64,000 nucleotides of DNA, from contig NC_081409.1 in NCBI RefSeq assembly GCF_030272615.1, positions 878,361,594 through 878,425,593 of the forward strand, given 5' to 3'. Of this stretch, positions 11,581 through 24,270 are shown piece by piece. Source of the stretch: Cryptomeria japonica. Its lineage: Eukaryota > Streptophyta > Pinopsida > Cupressales > Cupressaceae. How positions within the stretch are numbered: position 1 is the stretch's first letter; every line of letters begins with the position of its first letter. The notes under the pieces are model-generated. The model did not search any database. It had not been told where the DNA came from and was given only the letters and a program-made list of their open reading frames with translations. Both the position numbers and the translations under genes were made by a program.

Positions 11581-13149
11581 ACATATTTGTCACTGCGGTC
11601 GTTTATCTAAAACTGACAATGTTTGCCTGATGAGCAATGACAAACGTTCCAACAGTTGGAGAGATTGGAGTAAAACCACAATCTTCCTTTGCATTTGAGA
11701 GGGGTAGCTCCCTTGTATGATAGGGGTATTTAGGAATTTTGTGTACTTTTAACCTGAAAGTACATAAAGGAGAAAACACAAAACTAGAGAAATGTGAGTA
11801 ATAGGAACCCCAATGATAGACATACAAAAACCAACTGAGATTCCACAACTAATAATGATTACAAAGGGGGTTTGAGCACAAAATAAGTGTCGATGTGCAA
11901 TGATGAAGAAATAAAGATAACAAATCTTGACATACAGAAGGAGAAGTTATCTTGACACATCTACTTCAAGATACTAGGAAGTGATCGTGTTTTATAACAT
12001 CAATTGCATATATTGTTGATAATTCATGTGAGCACAAAAAGGAATTACTAATTTAACATATGAAAAATCAGTAATGACAACTTAGAAGAACATCAAGAAC
12101 ATACAAACTTGAAAGCATTCTTTATTGTCTTTCTGAGATTATACAATCTCGTAAACCTCTTTGTACATAGTGTAAAATTAAAATTCATTACAAGATTCTT
12201 CAATAATTACTGTAGAGTTTCCCCTCTGTCAAAAGTCCCCCCCCCTACATTACAAATAGCCTTGTATTTATAGGCTTCCCAGAATAACCACCTTAGTAAC
12301 TAACTCATTTTTATGCAAAAAGAGCTTAGTTAGAAACTACTTCACTTTTGTGTGAATAAGGTCCACTTTCTGACCGTTAGCTACAATGAGTAACATGTCA
12401 CTTTTACAAAAATACAAGTTCAAACTTGTAATATTGATAAAGAACCAAGTCATGAGTTATGTTGAGGTGCTTCTCAATCTTCATCCACTTCATGTGTAGT
12501 TGTCATCATCTCACCATTTGAAATCACAACATGCTCATATGTTAGTGCATTGATCATCGAAATAAAGTAGTCATCCGTCCTCCAAAGACATGCATTCCAA
12601 CTACATTAGCTAGATATCCTTCATGGTCACCTTGCATATTTGTGAATTCTATTTGAGAAATTTGGCCATCATATCACATCCTCCATGTCATTCACACTCC
12701 CTTGGAGTTATAGAGCCTTGCATTTCCCAGGGATAACATCTCTTTAATTCAGTTTGCAAAAGATTCTTATGATTTCACTTTTATATGTGTGTCAACTAGC
12801 ACATTCCCAAGTATAATATCTGATATTGATTTGACTTTTCTATGTTGTGGCCAACATTGACTCATAAACCTTTATATTCTGCACATTTTGTATTCATTAC
12901 ATCTCATCCCTTGAGATGACATCTCCTCAAGACATTTTATCGATGTCCATGATTCCACGATGTGTGTGACCAGAGTCCTTCTGAATAAACAAAATGATTT
13001 CAAGGATGCTCAACCTACATTCTTGTATGATTTGTTAGCACCACAAAAACACATCGATACAACCAGCACAGGTTTGAATGTCATAATAATATTTAGTGTA
13101 TCCTTAAGATATCCATGACGGGCATGAAGCTTAACCATGGACATGTGCA

Positions 13150-14610
13150 ATTTATGAGATCAAAATATTTAGTGCTCTAAAGTATTTAGAACCCTCATAA
13201 TGTAGACAAATTTTATAATGACACTGACAGTGTTGGAAACGATCTACATAGACAAAGTTCAAACACATCCACACATCATCAATATAGCCATTGCAAGCAT
13301 GGTGATCAACTATGGATGTGTATTGATTTGAGTATATACTACCTTCATCCATGAAATTCATATGTGCTCATTTTGCAATCATTTCATTTAATTCTGCAAG
13401 ATGTCTCTTGGAGGCATTTAGTCAAATAGTTAACGTACTCTTATATTTGCTCCTACATTTTGCATGCAATCCTGTTAACTGTATTTTCCATTCGCAAGCT
13501 CTTCATTTGCTTGAGAGTTCATTAAGCCCCTCTTCAATGAATCCATCGTGCAAGCCTTACAATCATACATGCCTAAAGACTCTCATTTCTTTGGAGCATC
13601 TCATCAAACAAATTGAATATTGTATCTTGGCCTCCACATTGCTTATGCATGTCAGCCAGAGCGCTTGCAACTATGATGTATGACAAAAATCATTTTGTTT
13701 CAAAATTCCCATATTGGCATGTGCTTGGAGGATATTGATGAATGTCGCGGGGTTTTACTTTACTCGTCTTCTCAACAATTCAATTTTGTGCATTAGTGTG
13801 ATCATTTCATTGTTTGAGATGATGTCTTTTCCTTTTGAGATACTTAATTGAATAAATAGTTCACGCTCACTGTCTGATCCAAACTTCCAGAACCACATGC
13901 ATATCTAGCAGATGAACATGTCATTGTTTTATGCTTTCAAAATCTACATTTCTACAAACAGTCAAAAACACGATATCTGTATTGTTTATCAAAGTAGATG
14001 CAACTACAACATCTGATGCAATTCCTCTATCCTTTATGCTTTGATAAATCTCCATTTAAAAGGTTGTGGAATTCGGCCTTACACTTGTTGATTGCATTAC
14101 ATGAGATGACATTTTTGAGGTATTATGTCAATCATTAACATGCATTGCCTTGGCTACACCTCCATATTTTTCATACAGGTCTACCAGAGCAATTGCAACT
14201 GCAATGGCTGGCAAAATTCCTCTAACCTTTATGCTTTGATGAATGCCTATGACTGGTGTTCTAAGCTTTCATTTTGTATGGGTAGGTAGGATGTTATTAA
14301 AGGTTGTAGAATTCAGTTATAAGCCTGTAGATTGCATTCACTTTGAAAATTACTAAAAAAAATTTAACATCTTCATTTTGGTGCATGATCTGCAATCATT
14401 ACATGCAATGGGATGACATCATTTTGACGTATTTCTGCTAAACAATTCACTTGCCTTGTCTAAACTTCCATGATCTGCATTTGTCAAATGGTCCACGGCA
14501 TTGTCTATGCAGTTGTGGCATCCTATCAAATAATTCACGACATTGGCTATGCTTCTATGGTTTGCAGCCATGTCTCTAGTGCTGCCTTGATGAATGTCCA
14601 TACTGTTGTT
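13150..14610 (-). pseudogene. Decayed PLS-type PPR protein gene
   Basis: PPR proteins bind organellar RNA in mitochondria or plastids, and PLS-type members guide editing. Read on the minus strand, several frames give degenerate repeats in the right order. About 14600-14420 gives MDIHQG ... HGSLDKASELF. About 14240-14080 gives IHQSIKVRGILPAIAV, ALVDLYEKYGG and then NVISCNAI-like text. About 14070-13930 gives VRPNSTTF and IKDRGIASDVVVASTLI. About 13680-13560 gives VASALADMHKQCGG and NLFDEMLQRN. About 13361-13250 gives MDEGSIYS and YTSIVDHHACNGYIDDVW, like the E-domain start DEG...YTCMVDLLGRAG. Frames are broken many times and no long frame remains. No DYW end was seen. The identification rests on ordered motifs rather than a continuous protein. 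Confidence 0.6.
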
Positions 14611-14815
14611 TGAAGCATTTTTTTTTTAAATAACTCTTATAGAGGAGGTTAAGAATGCTCCAAAATGGAGCATTTCTAACCTTCTTGACAAAGGGATCCC
14701 ACACATGAATGTTCATACTATTGTTTGAAGCATTTTTTTTTAATAACTCTTATGGAGGATGTTAAGAATGCTCCAAAATGAAGCATTTCTAACCTTCTTG
14801 ACAAAGCGAACCCAC
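14590..14815. repeat. About 115 bp tandem duplication with palindrome
   Basis: Copies start at 14590 and 14705 (ATGAATGT(C/T)CATACT). Each holds an AATGCTCC-AAAAT-GGAGCATT hairpin, perfect in the first copy and with one change in the second. Confidence 0.8.
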
Positions 14816-15320
14816 ACAAAATAATTTAAAATATTAAATTTTTTTTGAAAAATAATTTAAATATTTTAAATTTAATGCTCAAGCTTGAGAAAGATTACCA
14901 TATATTCCAAACGGTAGGGAGTTAGGCTCTGAAATTTGAAACACGTGTTGATGGTAGGGAAAAGAGCCAAAATCGTGATTTATTCCTCATGACAATACCT
15001 AGGATGAGATATTTTAATTATTTGTAAGCGAGGGACATCAAAATTTGAAAGTTTAAAATATAGCAAACTGTGAACTGGGTTCAAGCAAAAATTGGCCACA
15101 TGACACAAAATGATTCTTAGGACATGCCTGTCAAATTATTTCCCTCAATTATTATTAATTTTCAAAATCCATCCATTTTTTATATTCTGACTGACAATGA
15201 CCTTGAGTCACATACTCACTGCTTGCGCATAGACACATAGTTGGGCCTTCATTCAGTATTGAGACCAATTTGAAGTTCAAATTTTGGGTATGCTAAATAT
15301 GGGGCAACAAGCTCACCTAG

Positions 15321-18062
15321 TGGATGAAACACAATGAAATTGGCTTGTTGTGTCAAAGTACTTGGACATTCAACTCCTACAAACCAAGTTGATATTTCCA
15401 TGCCTATTCCTACATCTTTACCTAATGTGCCTACTTATACATCTTCCATCATGGATACCATTGCACAAAATTTAAATGCTATAAATATTAGTAGTGGGGG
15501 GGATCTTATCAATTATTATGCTTAAATTCCACCTTCAACCAACCTCTCATTTGTTTTTTAAACATGTCCTCCACCTACCTACCATAATGTTCCACCTATC
15601 CATCATACCACACCTTCAAATCCTTCATCACAATCCAACCATTATCAATCCAATTAATCCATTGAAGCCACCATAAACTACTTATTACCAAATGATTCAT
15701 CTTTACAAAAACAATTGGCTACCATAACCCAACCTAAATCCTTCGTATTCCTCTTCCGCGACACATTGAGGTTCCCCATTTGTAAAAGTATATTGGACAA
15801 GGAGACCCCCACACTCATGTGAAAACATTTTTGATTTTGTGTAGTTACTTCTTCTATGATCATGCACTCCTTGCAAAACTATCCCCTCATTTTTTAAAAG
15901 ATAAAGATCTCTGGAATGTTTTTTCTCCTTGCTTAGTTATTTAATTGATAGTTTTCAACACTTGGCTAATACATTCATTCAACACTTTTAAAATAATATT
16001 GACCCACAATTTACTTTTACTAATTTAGTGCATTATAGACAAGGTTCTAAGGAAAAAATAATTGATTTTAATGGTAGATATCAATATTTGTTTGCACAAA
16101 TTTCTTATCTTGTGCCTAATGGTGATATTCTAAGGATTTTGATTATTAATTTGTAAAAAGATATTAGAGATAAGTTTGTGTTTTCTGAATTTGCATATTT
16201 CACACAATTTTGTACAACACTTCATACTTATTAGCTTCAAGTGAGTCAATATGAGGCTTCTTCATCTTTTACTCCAGTTTATAAAAATGAAGGTTCTCAT
16301 CAAACATTTCAAAAATTTAGAAAACAAAATAAAAACATAATCAAGATTAATAGAAACAATTATTCCAATCACATTGATTCTCAAATGGCAGCCACAACAA
16401 CCCCTATTATAGCTCACTTTTCTTCAAACATCAAGCATCACTAATTCACTCCTCTTTTCAGTCATTGGATAGTATCATGGTTCAATTGATAAATAACAAT
16501 GTGATGAAGCTTCCTCCTATTCATCCTATAGATACTTTGAAGCCTTTGCCACCTTATTTTGATTCAAAAGCCTTTTGTCAATACCATCATCAACCCAAGC
16601 ATGATACAAATCTATAAATGTATCCACCTAAAACATGGAATCTAAGACCTTATTAATTATAATTCTATAGTGTTGGACGGTGTGAATGATAAAAGAAATA
16701 AATTTATGGCATGTGCTAATCAAAATTTATAAATCTTTAGAAATCCTTTGTCTTCCCATTCTACCAATGTTGTTGAGCATAATCATAGAGGCTTTATAGC
16801 TATTGATGATATATCTAATGAAGCAAACAAAGTTGTAAACTTGATTGAGAAACCTAAGCTTAAGTGTGAACTTTGCATTATCTTTGAGTCAAAAGATATC
16901 ATAAAAGAACCTAATGGACCATTATACATTACTACAAAGATCAAATGCAAGCTTTCACATGGACTACTCATTGATCCAATATACATGGTGAATTTTATTG
17001 TAGAAGAACATCTCTACATGCTATAATTTCATTAATATGCATATGATAAGTCTAATCTTGTGATTAAGGTGCGTGATGGTTTCTCTTGTCCCACCATAGG
17101 TTCCATCATTGTTCCTATTGAAGTTGGTACTAAGTGCTTAGATGTTACCTTTTCCATTATCCATATCTTGGACCAATTTTCTGTGAAGTTGGGACATCAT
17201 TGGCTTACTCCCATTAAAGCAATCCCTTATACCATTCATAAGTGTTTGAAGTTCCCTCGCAATGGGAAATTTATAATGCTCGATCATAGTCTTTATGAGC
17301 CCTTAGCTAATTGTAGAAACTTCACCCTCAATATTGTTTCTAGCCTCAAAAACCTCAACCTTTGAAACTCGTCAAGATGTCCACTTCCTTTCCTATTAAA
17401 AGTTCAAATACAATAGGATATCAACCTTAAGGAAACCTTAAGGGTTTCGTTTGACTATTATCCCTAAGGATCCTTCGTTGTTTATGAGCATAGAAGTAAT
17501 TCATCCTACTCCACATCATGGACTTGGGCTCCTTCATACTCCTTCCATTCCTCCTATATATTTTTTAATTCTACCTCCCAAATCCTATAAAGGATAAAGA
17601 GAAAAACACCCAAAATCAGCAATCCCTGAACCTAGTGTGGTATCTTTTGTTCCTCCTTCTGCTCCTAAAATGAAGGAAGAAAAGGAACAATTTTGAGTGA
17701 TCCCCAACCTTCTTCTACACAAGCTTTGAGTCATAACAAACAAAATAGTAGTTAAACAGAACACAAATGAAGACATCATCTCAGAGCTTGTGAGCTTGTT
17801 GTCCATAAAGTTTTTGTCCCAAGTAGTTGGATTTTGATCTGATCCCATTTTCCTAGCCTTTTCCTAATCCTAGAGAGGAGCTTTATGTTGATTACCCTCA
17901 CCAAAGGTTGAAGTTGTTGATGCATAATCATTCTTCTTATCCTTCTCCTCCTCACGTGAGATCTCTTATTGTGATTAATATGGATGATGATGTTGATAAT
18001 AATGTTTATAGTACTAATTATTTTCATGATATATATAAATTTGAAATTAATTATGAACTATC
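15321..18062 (+). pseudogene. Element A gag C-terminal part and protease-like region
   Basis: Decayed continuation of the gag-protease frame of element A, aligned with element B 34590-37500. The blocks are: the Pro-rich linker (15334-15680), the GDPHTHV-like gag core (about 15770-15830, B has GDPLTHV), the end of the gag core (about 16020-16200), the FxxYHHQPKHD zinc-knuckle region (about 16555-16610), and the retropepsin-like part (16748-17365). The retropepsin-like part carries LLIDPIYMVNF where active proteases have D-S/T-G. The Pro-rich tail follows (HHGLGLLHTPSIPP, about 17510-17560) and the acidic MDDDVDNNVY end (about 17980-18010). There are many stops and shifts. One TAG at about 16232 lies where B has CAA (Gln). 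Confidence 0.7.
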
Positions 18063-18711
18063 TTCAATGTTTTAAAAGATTTAACGCTATCTCCTAGTTA
18101 CACACATAATGATTCATCATTATAGCATGGTCCCTTTTTGCCACTAGCATTAGATCCATATATTGTACTAATTGTGGCTCCTTTATAGTCTTGTCCACCA
18201 TCTCTAAATGAATAGAGCAATATTGGGAGGTGAATGATTTAATATACTAGCTCACTTGATCAATAGATTATTTTATATGTTTTCTTGCATGTAATGCAAT
18301 CCATTTAATTAGATACTTGGTGTGTCTTTGTGTTTTATTAAGATCTCTTTGGATGACAATTGTTTCTCCATTGGCACAAGGAAACAAAAGTACAAACCAT
18401 GTCATAGCATTCCTATATTTGTATCTCACTTCTATATGTTGTATAGATGCTATGTCATAAATGTGATCTTGTTGAAAATGTTCTTTTGTGTTGTCTATTT
18501 GGGGGATGAGGAAAAGAATTGAGATATTTTTGGTCTCTTCCATGTTGACCCAAAAATACATGTGTTGCTCAACTTATGTTATCTTTATCTATTATGCTTT
18601 TAGTTCCACTACCTTTGGATAATGGATTTAATTTAATGTAATTATACTTGATATACATGATTTTTTGAATGTGCCTGTTGACCTTGATGGTATGATGAAA
18701 GAATAAATATC
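18063..18711 (+). other. Element A 3' noncoding, first part
   Basis: Parallels 37666-37960 of element B (TGTTGTCTA.TTG.GGATGA...GATA-TTTTTGGTCTC..CCATGTTGAC). No coding region was recognised. It is duplicated at about 26690-27354. Copia D's LTR starts right after it. Confidence 0.6.
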
Positions 18712-20134
18712 TGGTAGAATACTGAGAGGGGGGGTGAATCAGTATATTGAAAAACTGATACAAAGTTCCCAAACTCAAAATTCAATCACACAAAGTAAAC
18801 TTATTTCAATCAAGATCACTATTCATAGGAATACTTGACATCAACCGGTTTGACTATTATAACAGCTTAACAGTAAACAACTTCAACCTTTATGAATCAT
18901 CAGCAATGCTTAATCAAAACTCAACACATTCATCTTTCAATGCTTCTAGATATCATGTTTTATCATAAATTAATCTAATCAACATATAAGATCACAACCA
19001 CAAAATAATTCACCACTTGACACAAATCTTTATACGTGGAAAACCCAAATAGGTAAAAACCACAGTGAGATGGGACTCACAAAGATAGCTATCTGAACTC
19101 TTCTGAAGTTTGCCCTATTAGGAGCCAAGCTTGTTAAAGCTTTACAATAAGTCCTGTTAAGAACTAATTCTTGTTTAGGAATCACCTTGTTAAGGGATTT
19201 ACAAATATGCCTTGATGAAAACCACAATACCCTTTTAGGAGTAACCTCGGTGGAGGATTTAAGAATCCAAGTTAATGGACCACCTTGTTAGAGGATTTAA
19301 TGAGTAACCAAGCTTGTTAGATTTTACCCGGTTAAGGGATTTCACTTATATTGTAATTGTTAGAGAACAACATGTTTTGTTGATCTGTCTGAATAGCACT
19401 ACACTTGCTTGATCAGATCCTTCTTAAGTTTCAATCTGCCTTTACTCAAAGTACAGATCCATTCACCGGTTAGGAAACTGCACACTCACAAGTTTCTCCC
19501 AATCTTTCCTACTTTGTCAACAGTCTTACAAGCAACTTCATCCACCTTAAATACAAATATAATTAGGTCAGTAACACAACAAAAACCTAATTCACACCAT
19601 CGATATTACAAACAAGTTGGTGCAATCTTGACCATTAGATATCATAACAATCTCTTCACATTCTTCAAGAAAATTCCAGCCACTCCATGATCACCGCTCC
19701 ATTGGACTTTGTAACTCATCACGCGTTGTGCATTAGATGCAATCCACTTTTCTCCTTTCCAGTAAATCAAATAAATGTGCCAAAATAGTTTGAACTTATC
19801 CTCATACAATGATCACATGTATCTCCATCATTACCTCTCTCCAAATAATAAACCAACAAACTTGATCGGTTAGGGTTTATCAACAGGTAGGGTTTACCAG
19901 TTATACTGTATAAAAAGGTTAACCCTTTACACCGATTTATCGGTTCAACTCACAAACTTAACACATCGGTTTACAACATCTTCCACAAATCTCTTCTTAC
20001 CGGTTACTATTCAATATCAAAAACAACAATATCAGCAATAATATAACTACCATTACCAGTTCAATTGACATCAATGATAATATATCATTAATGTAATATA
20101 TATGCAGAAAACCAACAATCCCAAAATGCCAACA
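18712..20134 (-). repeat. Copia D 3' LTR (minus strand)
   Basis: Plus-strand limits are TGGTAGAATACTGAGAGG and CAAAATGCCAACA, so on the minus strand it starts TGTTGGCATTTTG. The D polypurine tract (minus strand AAAGGGGGAGAT) abuts at 20135. It carries the conserved block GTGGAAAACCCAAATAGG (19037-19054) and a degenerate TTGTTA(A/G)AGGATTT array (about 19110-19345). It is nearly the same as the LTR at 27355-28764. Confidence 0.8.
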
Positions 20135-23100
20135 ATCTCCCCCTTTGGCATTGATGGCAATACAAATATCAACGCCTCTGATTGCTGCTAAGATTGGTGA
20201 ATAGGAATCCTAGTTTACATTACCAAGTATTCACCTTTGCTCTATATGTCTTCAGTCTGTCACTGGTTCACCTAATCAAACACATAATTCTTCTTCTCAA
20301 TCATATAATTCTTCTCCCCCTTTGAAAGCAATGCCAAAGTGAAAGTAAAAACATGTAATTCTGCTCTCATTGTGTATCAACATCATATTGCAACTTGATG
20401 CTCCCCCTGTGGAGTACATCCACTTCTTCATCAATCCATGTAAGATTCTACAAGTAATTCAGGGATTGATGCAATCAGCATCATGCTCAATTAACTTCAC
20501 GAAGAGGGACAACCCCCAATTGACTTCTAAGATACTCAAAAGTGGTCTTAGGCAGACGTTTGGTAAAGATATCTGCAAGTTTCTCCTTGGTAGAGACATG
20601 CTCCAAGATGACATCTTTACATTGAACTTTTTCCCTCAAGAAGTGATACTTCAACTCAATGTGCTTAGTCCTTGCATGTAGAACAGGATTTTTAGAAATG
20701 TTTATTGCACTTGTATTATCACACAAAATCTTTATTGGTTCTGATATTTTCATCTTCAAGCCTTCCAAAATGTTCCTCATCCACATAGCTTGTGTGCAAT
20801 TCATATAAGCTACTACATACTCAGCTTCAGTAGTAGATTGTGAAGTACAACTCTACTTTTTACTACTCCATGAAACTAACCTTCCTCCTAGAAAGAATAC
20901 TCCACCGGTAGTACTCTTCTGGCAATCAATATTTCCTACCCAATTAGCATCAGTGTACACCTTCAAATCAAAATTTCCACCATATGGATACCATAATCCA
21001 TAGTCAACTGTACCTTTCATATATCTAAAAATTCTTTTAGTTGCCATCAGATGTGCTTCCTTTGGATTTTTCTGAAATCTAGCAACAATACCAATTGTAT
21101 GGGCAATATCCGGTCGACTGTGAACAACATAGTGTAACTTGCCAATCATTGATCTATATACCTTTTCATCTACAGACTTAGATACATCCTCCTTGGATAA
21201 TTTACAACCTGTAACCATTGGGGTTCTAACTGGTTTACAGTCACTCATACTAAAAGTCTTCAGAACCTTTTTCACATACTTGGATTGAGTAATGAAAATA
21301 CCATTCTTCATCTGTTGTATCTGTAAGCCTATGAAAAAATTTATTTCCCCTACTAATGACATCTCAAACTCATTCTTCATTTCATTTGCAAAATAATTAC
21401 TCATGTCATCATTACCTCCAAATATAATGTCATCAACAAATACTTCACTGACCAGTATATTATCTCCTTCAAACTTGAGATAAATGTTGCTATCATCACT
21501 GGTTCTAGCAAATCCTATCTTCATCAGATGAGTATGAAGTCATTCATACCATGCTCTGGGTGCCTGCTTTAATCCATACAAAGCTTTATGCAATTTCCAT
21601 ACCATGTCTTCCTTATCTGTTAATGCATAACCATCAAGTTTCTCTATATAGACCTCTTCTTCCAATATCCCATTCAAAAATGCAGACTTGGCATCCATCT
21701 GATATACCTTGAACTTTCTATGAGCTGCAAATGCCAGTAATGTTCTGCCACCTTCCAGTCTTGCTACTGGTGCAAAATTCTCTTCATAATCTTCTCCTTC
21801 TTCTTGTGCATAGCCTTTGCAGACTAATCTTGCCTTGTTGCGAACTACAACACCATCTTCATTTAATTTATTTCTGAACACCCATTTAGTACCTATAACG
21901 TTCTTGTTTACCAGTTGGGGTACTAGGGTCCAAGTGTTGTTCTTCTCAATTTTATCCAACTCCTCCTCCATAGCTTTTACCCAATGATCATCACCAAATG
22001 CCTCTTTAGCACTTCTAGGTTCAAAGGTAGAGATCATGCAAGAGTTTTCTCTTAATCTCCTTCTAGTTAGTACATCGGTATCCTTATCCCCAATTATCTG
22101 TTTAGGACTCTGATTTAGTCTCACATACCTAGGAATAACATGATCATTCTCATCAGGTTCAGCTTCTTCATTATCATCTTCTTCTGAAATTATTTGTTCT
22201 GGTTGAAAAAGTGCACCAGGATTTGCTTTACCGGTTTCTGTCTTAACAGTTTCAGGTTCCAAAAGAAAAATGCAAGGATCTTCATCATTTTTGTCTAAAC
22301 TTATTCCTTCTATAACTTCAAGACATTCATCTACACAAACATCAACACTCTCAACAATTTTTCTGTGTCTAGTTGTTGAAGCATTTATAGGCCTTACTAT
22401 TGGTGGAGTAACCAAGAAATATGCCTTCATCACTCTTAGCTTCAAACTTGGTTATGTAATCACCTCTTTTAATAAAACATTTGCTTCCAAATATCTTAAA
22501 TAGCTATCATCAGGTGATCTCCCATACCAGTATTCATAAGGGGTTTTGTCCTTACCTTTTTTCATTGGAATCCGGTTCATTGTGTAGACCGTTGTACTTA
22601 CAGCTTCTCTCCAAAATGTTTTCACCACATCTCCTTGTATCAAAATTATCCTGGTCGCTTCAACTAATGTCCAGTTGTTTCTTTCTACTATACCATTCTG
22701 TTGTGGTGTCCTTGGTGTAGAAAGTTGTTGCTTGATACCATTATCATCACAATACTTAGTGAATTCCAAAGAAGTAAATTCACCGCCTTGATCTGTTCTC
22801 AGACATTTTATCTTTTTGCCACTCTCTTTCTCGGCTAAAGCTCTAAATGCCTTCAATTTATCAAAAGCCTCATTCTTATCCTTCAAGAATGTGACCCACA
22901 TCATCCTTGAACAATAATCAGTGAACATCATGAAATATTTGTCACCTTGAATGCTTCTTATTCTTATTGGCCCGCATAGATCTGTATGAACCAAATCTAA
23001 CAAGTGATCTACTAAGAAGGACTTTCTATTGAAAGTTGAGGAAGTCATCTTTCCTAATTGACATTCTTTACAAAGAGAATTAACCGGTTTGTCTAGCTGA

Positions 23101-23998
23101 AGTAGACCTCTTACTGTCTTAGACTTGCTTACTTTACAAATATTGTCAAAATTTACATGACAAAATCTCCTATGCCAAATCCAGCTATCATCTATCTTTG
23201 CAATCAAACAGTTGCTAACTTTAGGGTTAAGATGAAATAGATTACCTCTAGTCTGTTTACCGGTTGCAATCAATTCACCTTTGTTGTCAAACATTTTGCA
23301 CATACCATTCCTGAACTCTAGTGGGTATCCTCTATCATTAAGTTGTGCCACACTCAGAAGTTTGTGTTTTCGGCCTTCAACCCAATAGACATCGTAAGTA
23401 TTGCTCTTCCATTAAGAGAAATAACTCCCTTGCCTTTCACCATACAGGGTGAGTCATTGCCAAATCTGACAATACCGCCATCAAATTCCTTCAGAGAAAT
23501 AAATTTGCTCCGATCACCATTCATGTGATGTGAACAACCACTATCAATGATCCAATCATCAGAGTTATCCATTCTGGATACTAGTGCCTTATGATCTGAT
23601 ATTTCTTCCTTAATAGCTACAAACACAATATCTTCACTAGCATCATCATCAGATTCTTCATTAGTAATACCACTGTCAATAGCTACAAGACAATCTCTTT
23701 TTCCTTTACCCTTATACTTCTTAAATTTGTCTCTTTTGTACTCATTTTCACCATTAGGGCAATTAGCTGCTATATGACCAGTTTTGTTGCATGCAAAACA
23801 TTTTAAACATAGATTACCTTTATATTTACCAGTGCCTCTAGGAATTCATTTTTCCAACAATGCTTCAAGTTCCACTAAGTTGTCTTTGTCATCAGCATCT
23901 CTACTGGATCTAGATTCATAGCTATGGGCAGCATCTTTACTTCTTCTCACAGATGGGTTAGAGACAGAATCTCTGAATGCGGATTATGATCTATGTAT
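20135..23998 (-). mobile_element. Copia D internal region, 5' end lost
   Basis: Runs leftwards from gag to the polypurine tract at 20135-20150. Where the gag start, primer site and 5' LTR should lie, the sequence jumps at about 23998 into element A sequence (TACTCCTTCC...), so D is truncated there. Confidence 0.8.
20487..23990 (-). pseudogene. Copia D gag-pol (gag end, PR, INT, RT, RNase H)
   Basis: Ty1/copia order from right to left. The gag tail has one zinc knuckle CFACNKTGHIAANC (about 23755-23800). The protease is at 23626-23354 with WIIDSGCSHHM. The GAG-pre-integrase and integrase region (23351-22452) carries HRRFCH, the TDYCSRMMW block, RTDQGGEF and PQQNGIVERN. RT begins in 22445-21540 ([37 protein letters not shown]) and continues in 21524-20853 (FVDDIIFGGN, then RNase H YTDANWVGN). 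The RNase H end is at 20804-20487 (DIFTKRLP). Breaks: a TGA at about 21539 where Arg is expected, a TAG at about 20850 where Gln is expected (SKKQ), and frameshifts near 22450 and 23352. It would copy and integrate the element, but is inactive as it stands. Confidence 0.9.
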
Positions 23999-24270
23999 AC
24001 TACTCCTTCCATTCCTCCTATATATGTTTTAATTCTACCTCCCAAATCCTATAAAGGATAAAGAGAAAAACACCCAAAATCATCAATCCCTGAACCTAGT
24101 GTGGTATCTTTTGTTCCTCCTTCTGCTCCTAAAATGAAGGCATAAAAGGAACAATTTTGAGTGATCCCCAACCTTCTTATACACAAGCTTTGAGTCATAA
24201 CAAACAAAATAGTAGTTAAATAGAACACAAATGAAGACATCATCTCAAGGCTTGTGAGCTTGTTGCCCAT
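23999..24270 (+). repeat. Element A fragment between D copies
   Basis: Matches 17525-17795 and 26145-26413, the Pro-rich tail region of A gag. It ends abruptly inside GCTTGTTGCCCAT, where the second D copy begins. Confidence 0.85.

Larger units (their letters stand above)
11581..15320. mobile_element. 3.7 kb insert splitting element A gag
   Basis: Its borders come from where gag similarity to element B stops and resumes (about 11575-11585 and 15318-15325). The left 0.7 kb, read on the minus strand, has an LTR-like order: a TATA box (TATAAATACA, about 12263-12274) and then an AATAAAG signal near 12120. No matching right-hand LTR, inverted repeat or target duplication was found. The middle carries a decayed PPR gene on the minus strand (about 13150-14610). 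The right part (14820-15320) is AT-rich and unrecognised. The element type is unknown. It could be a transposon with a captured gene fragment or a filler-DNA insertion. Confidence 0.5.
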
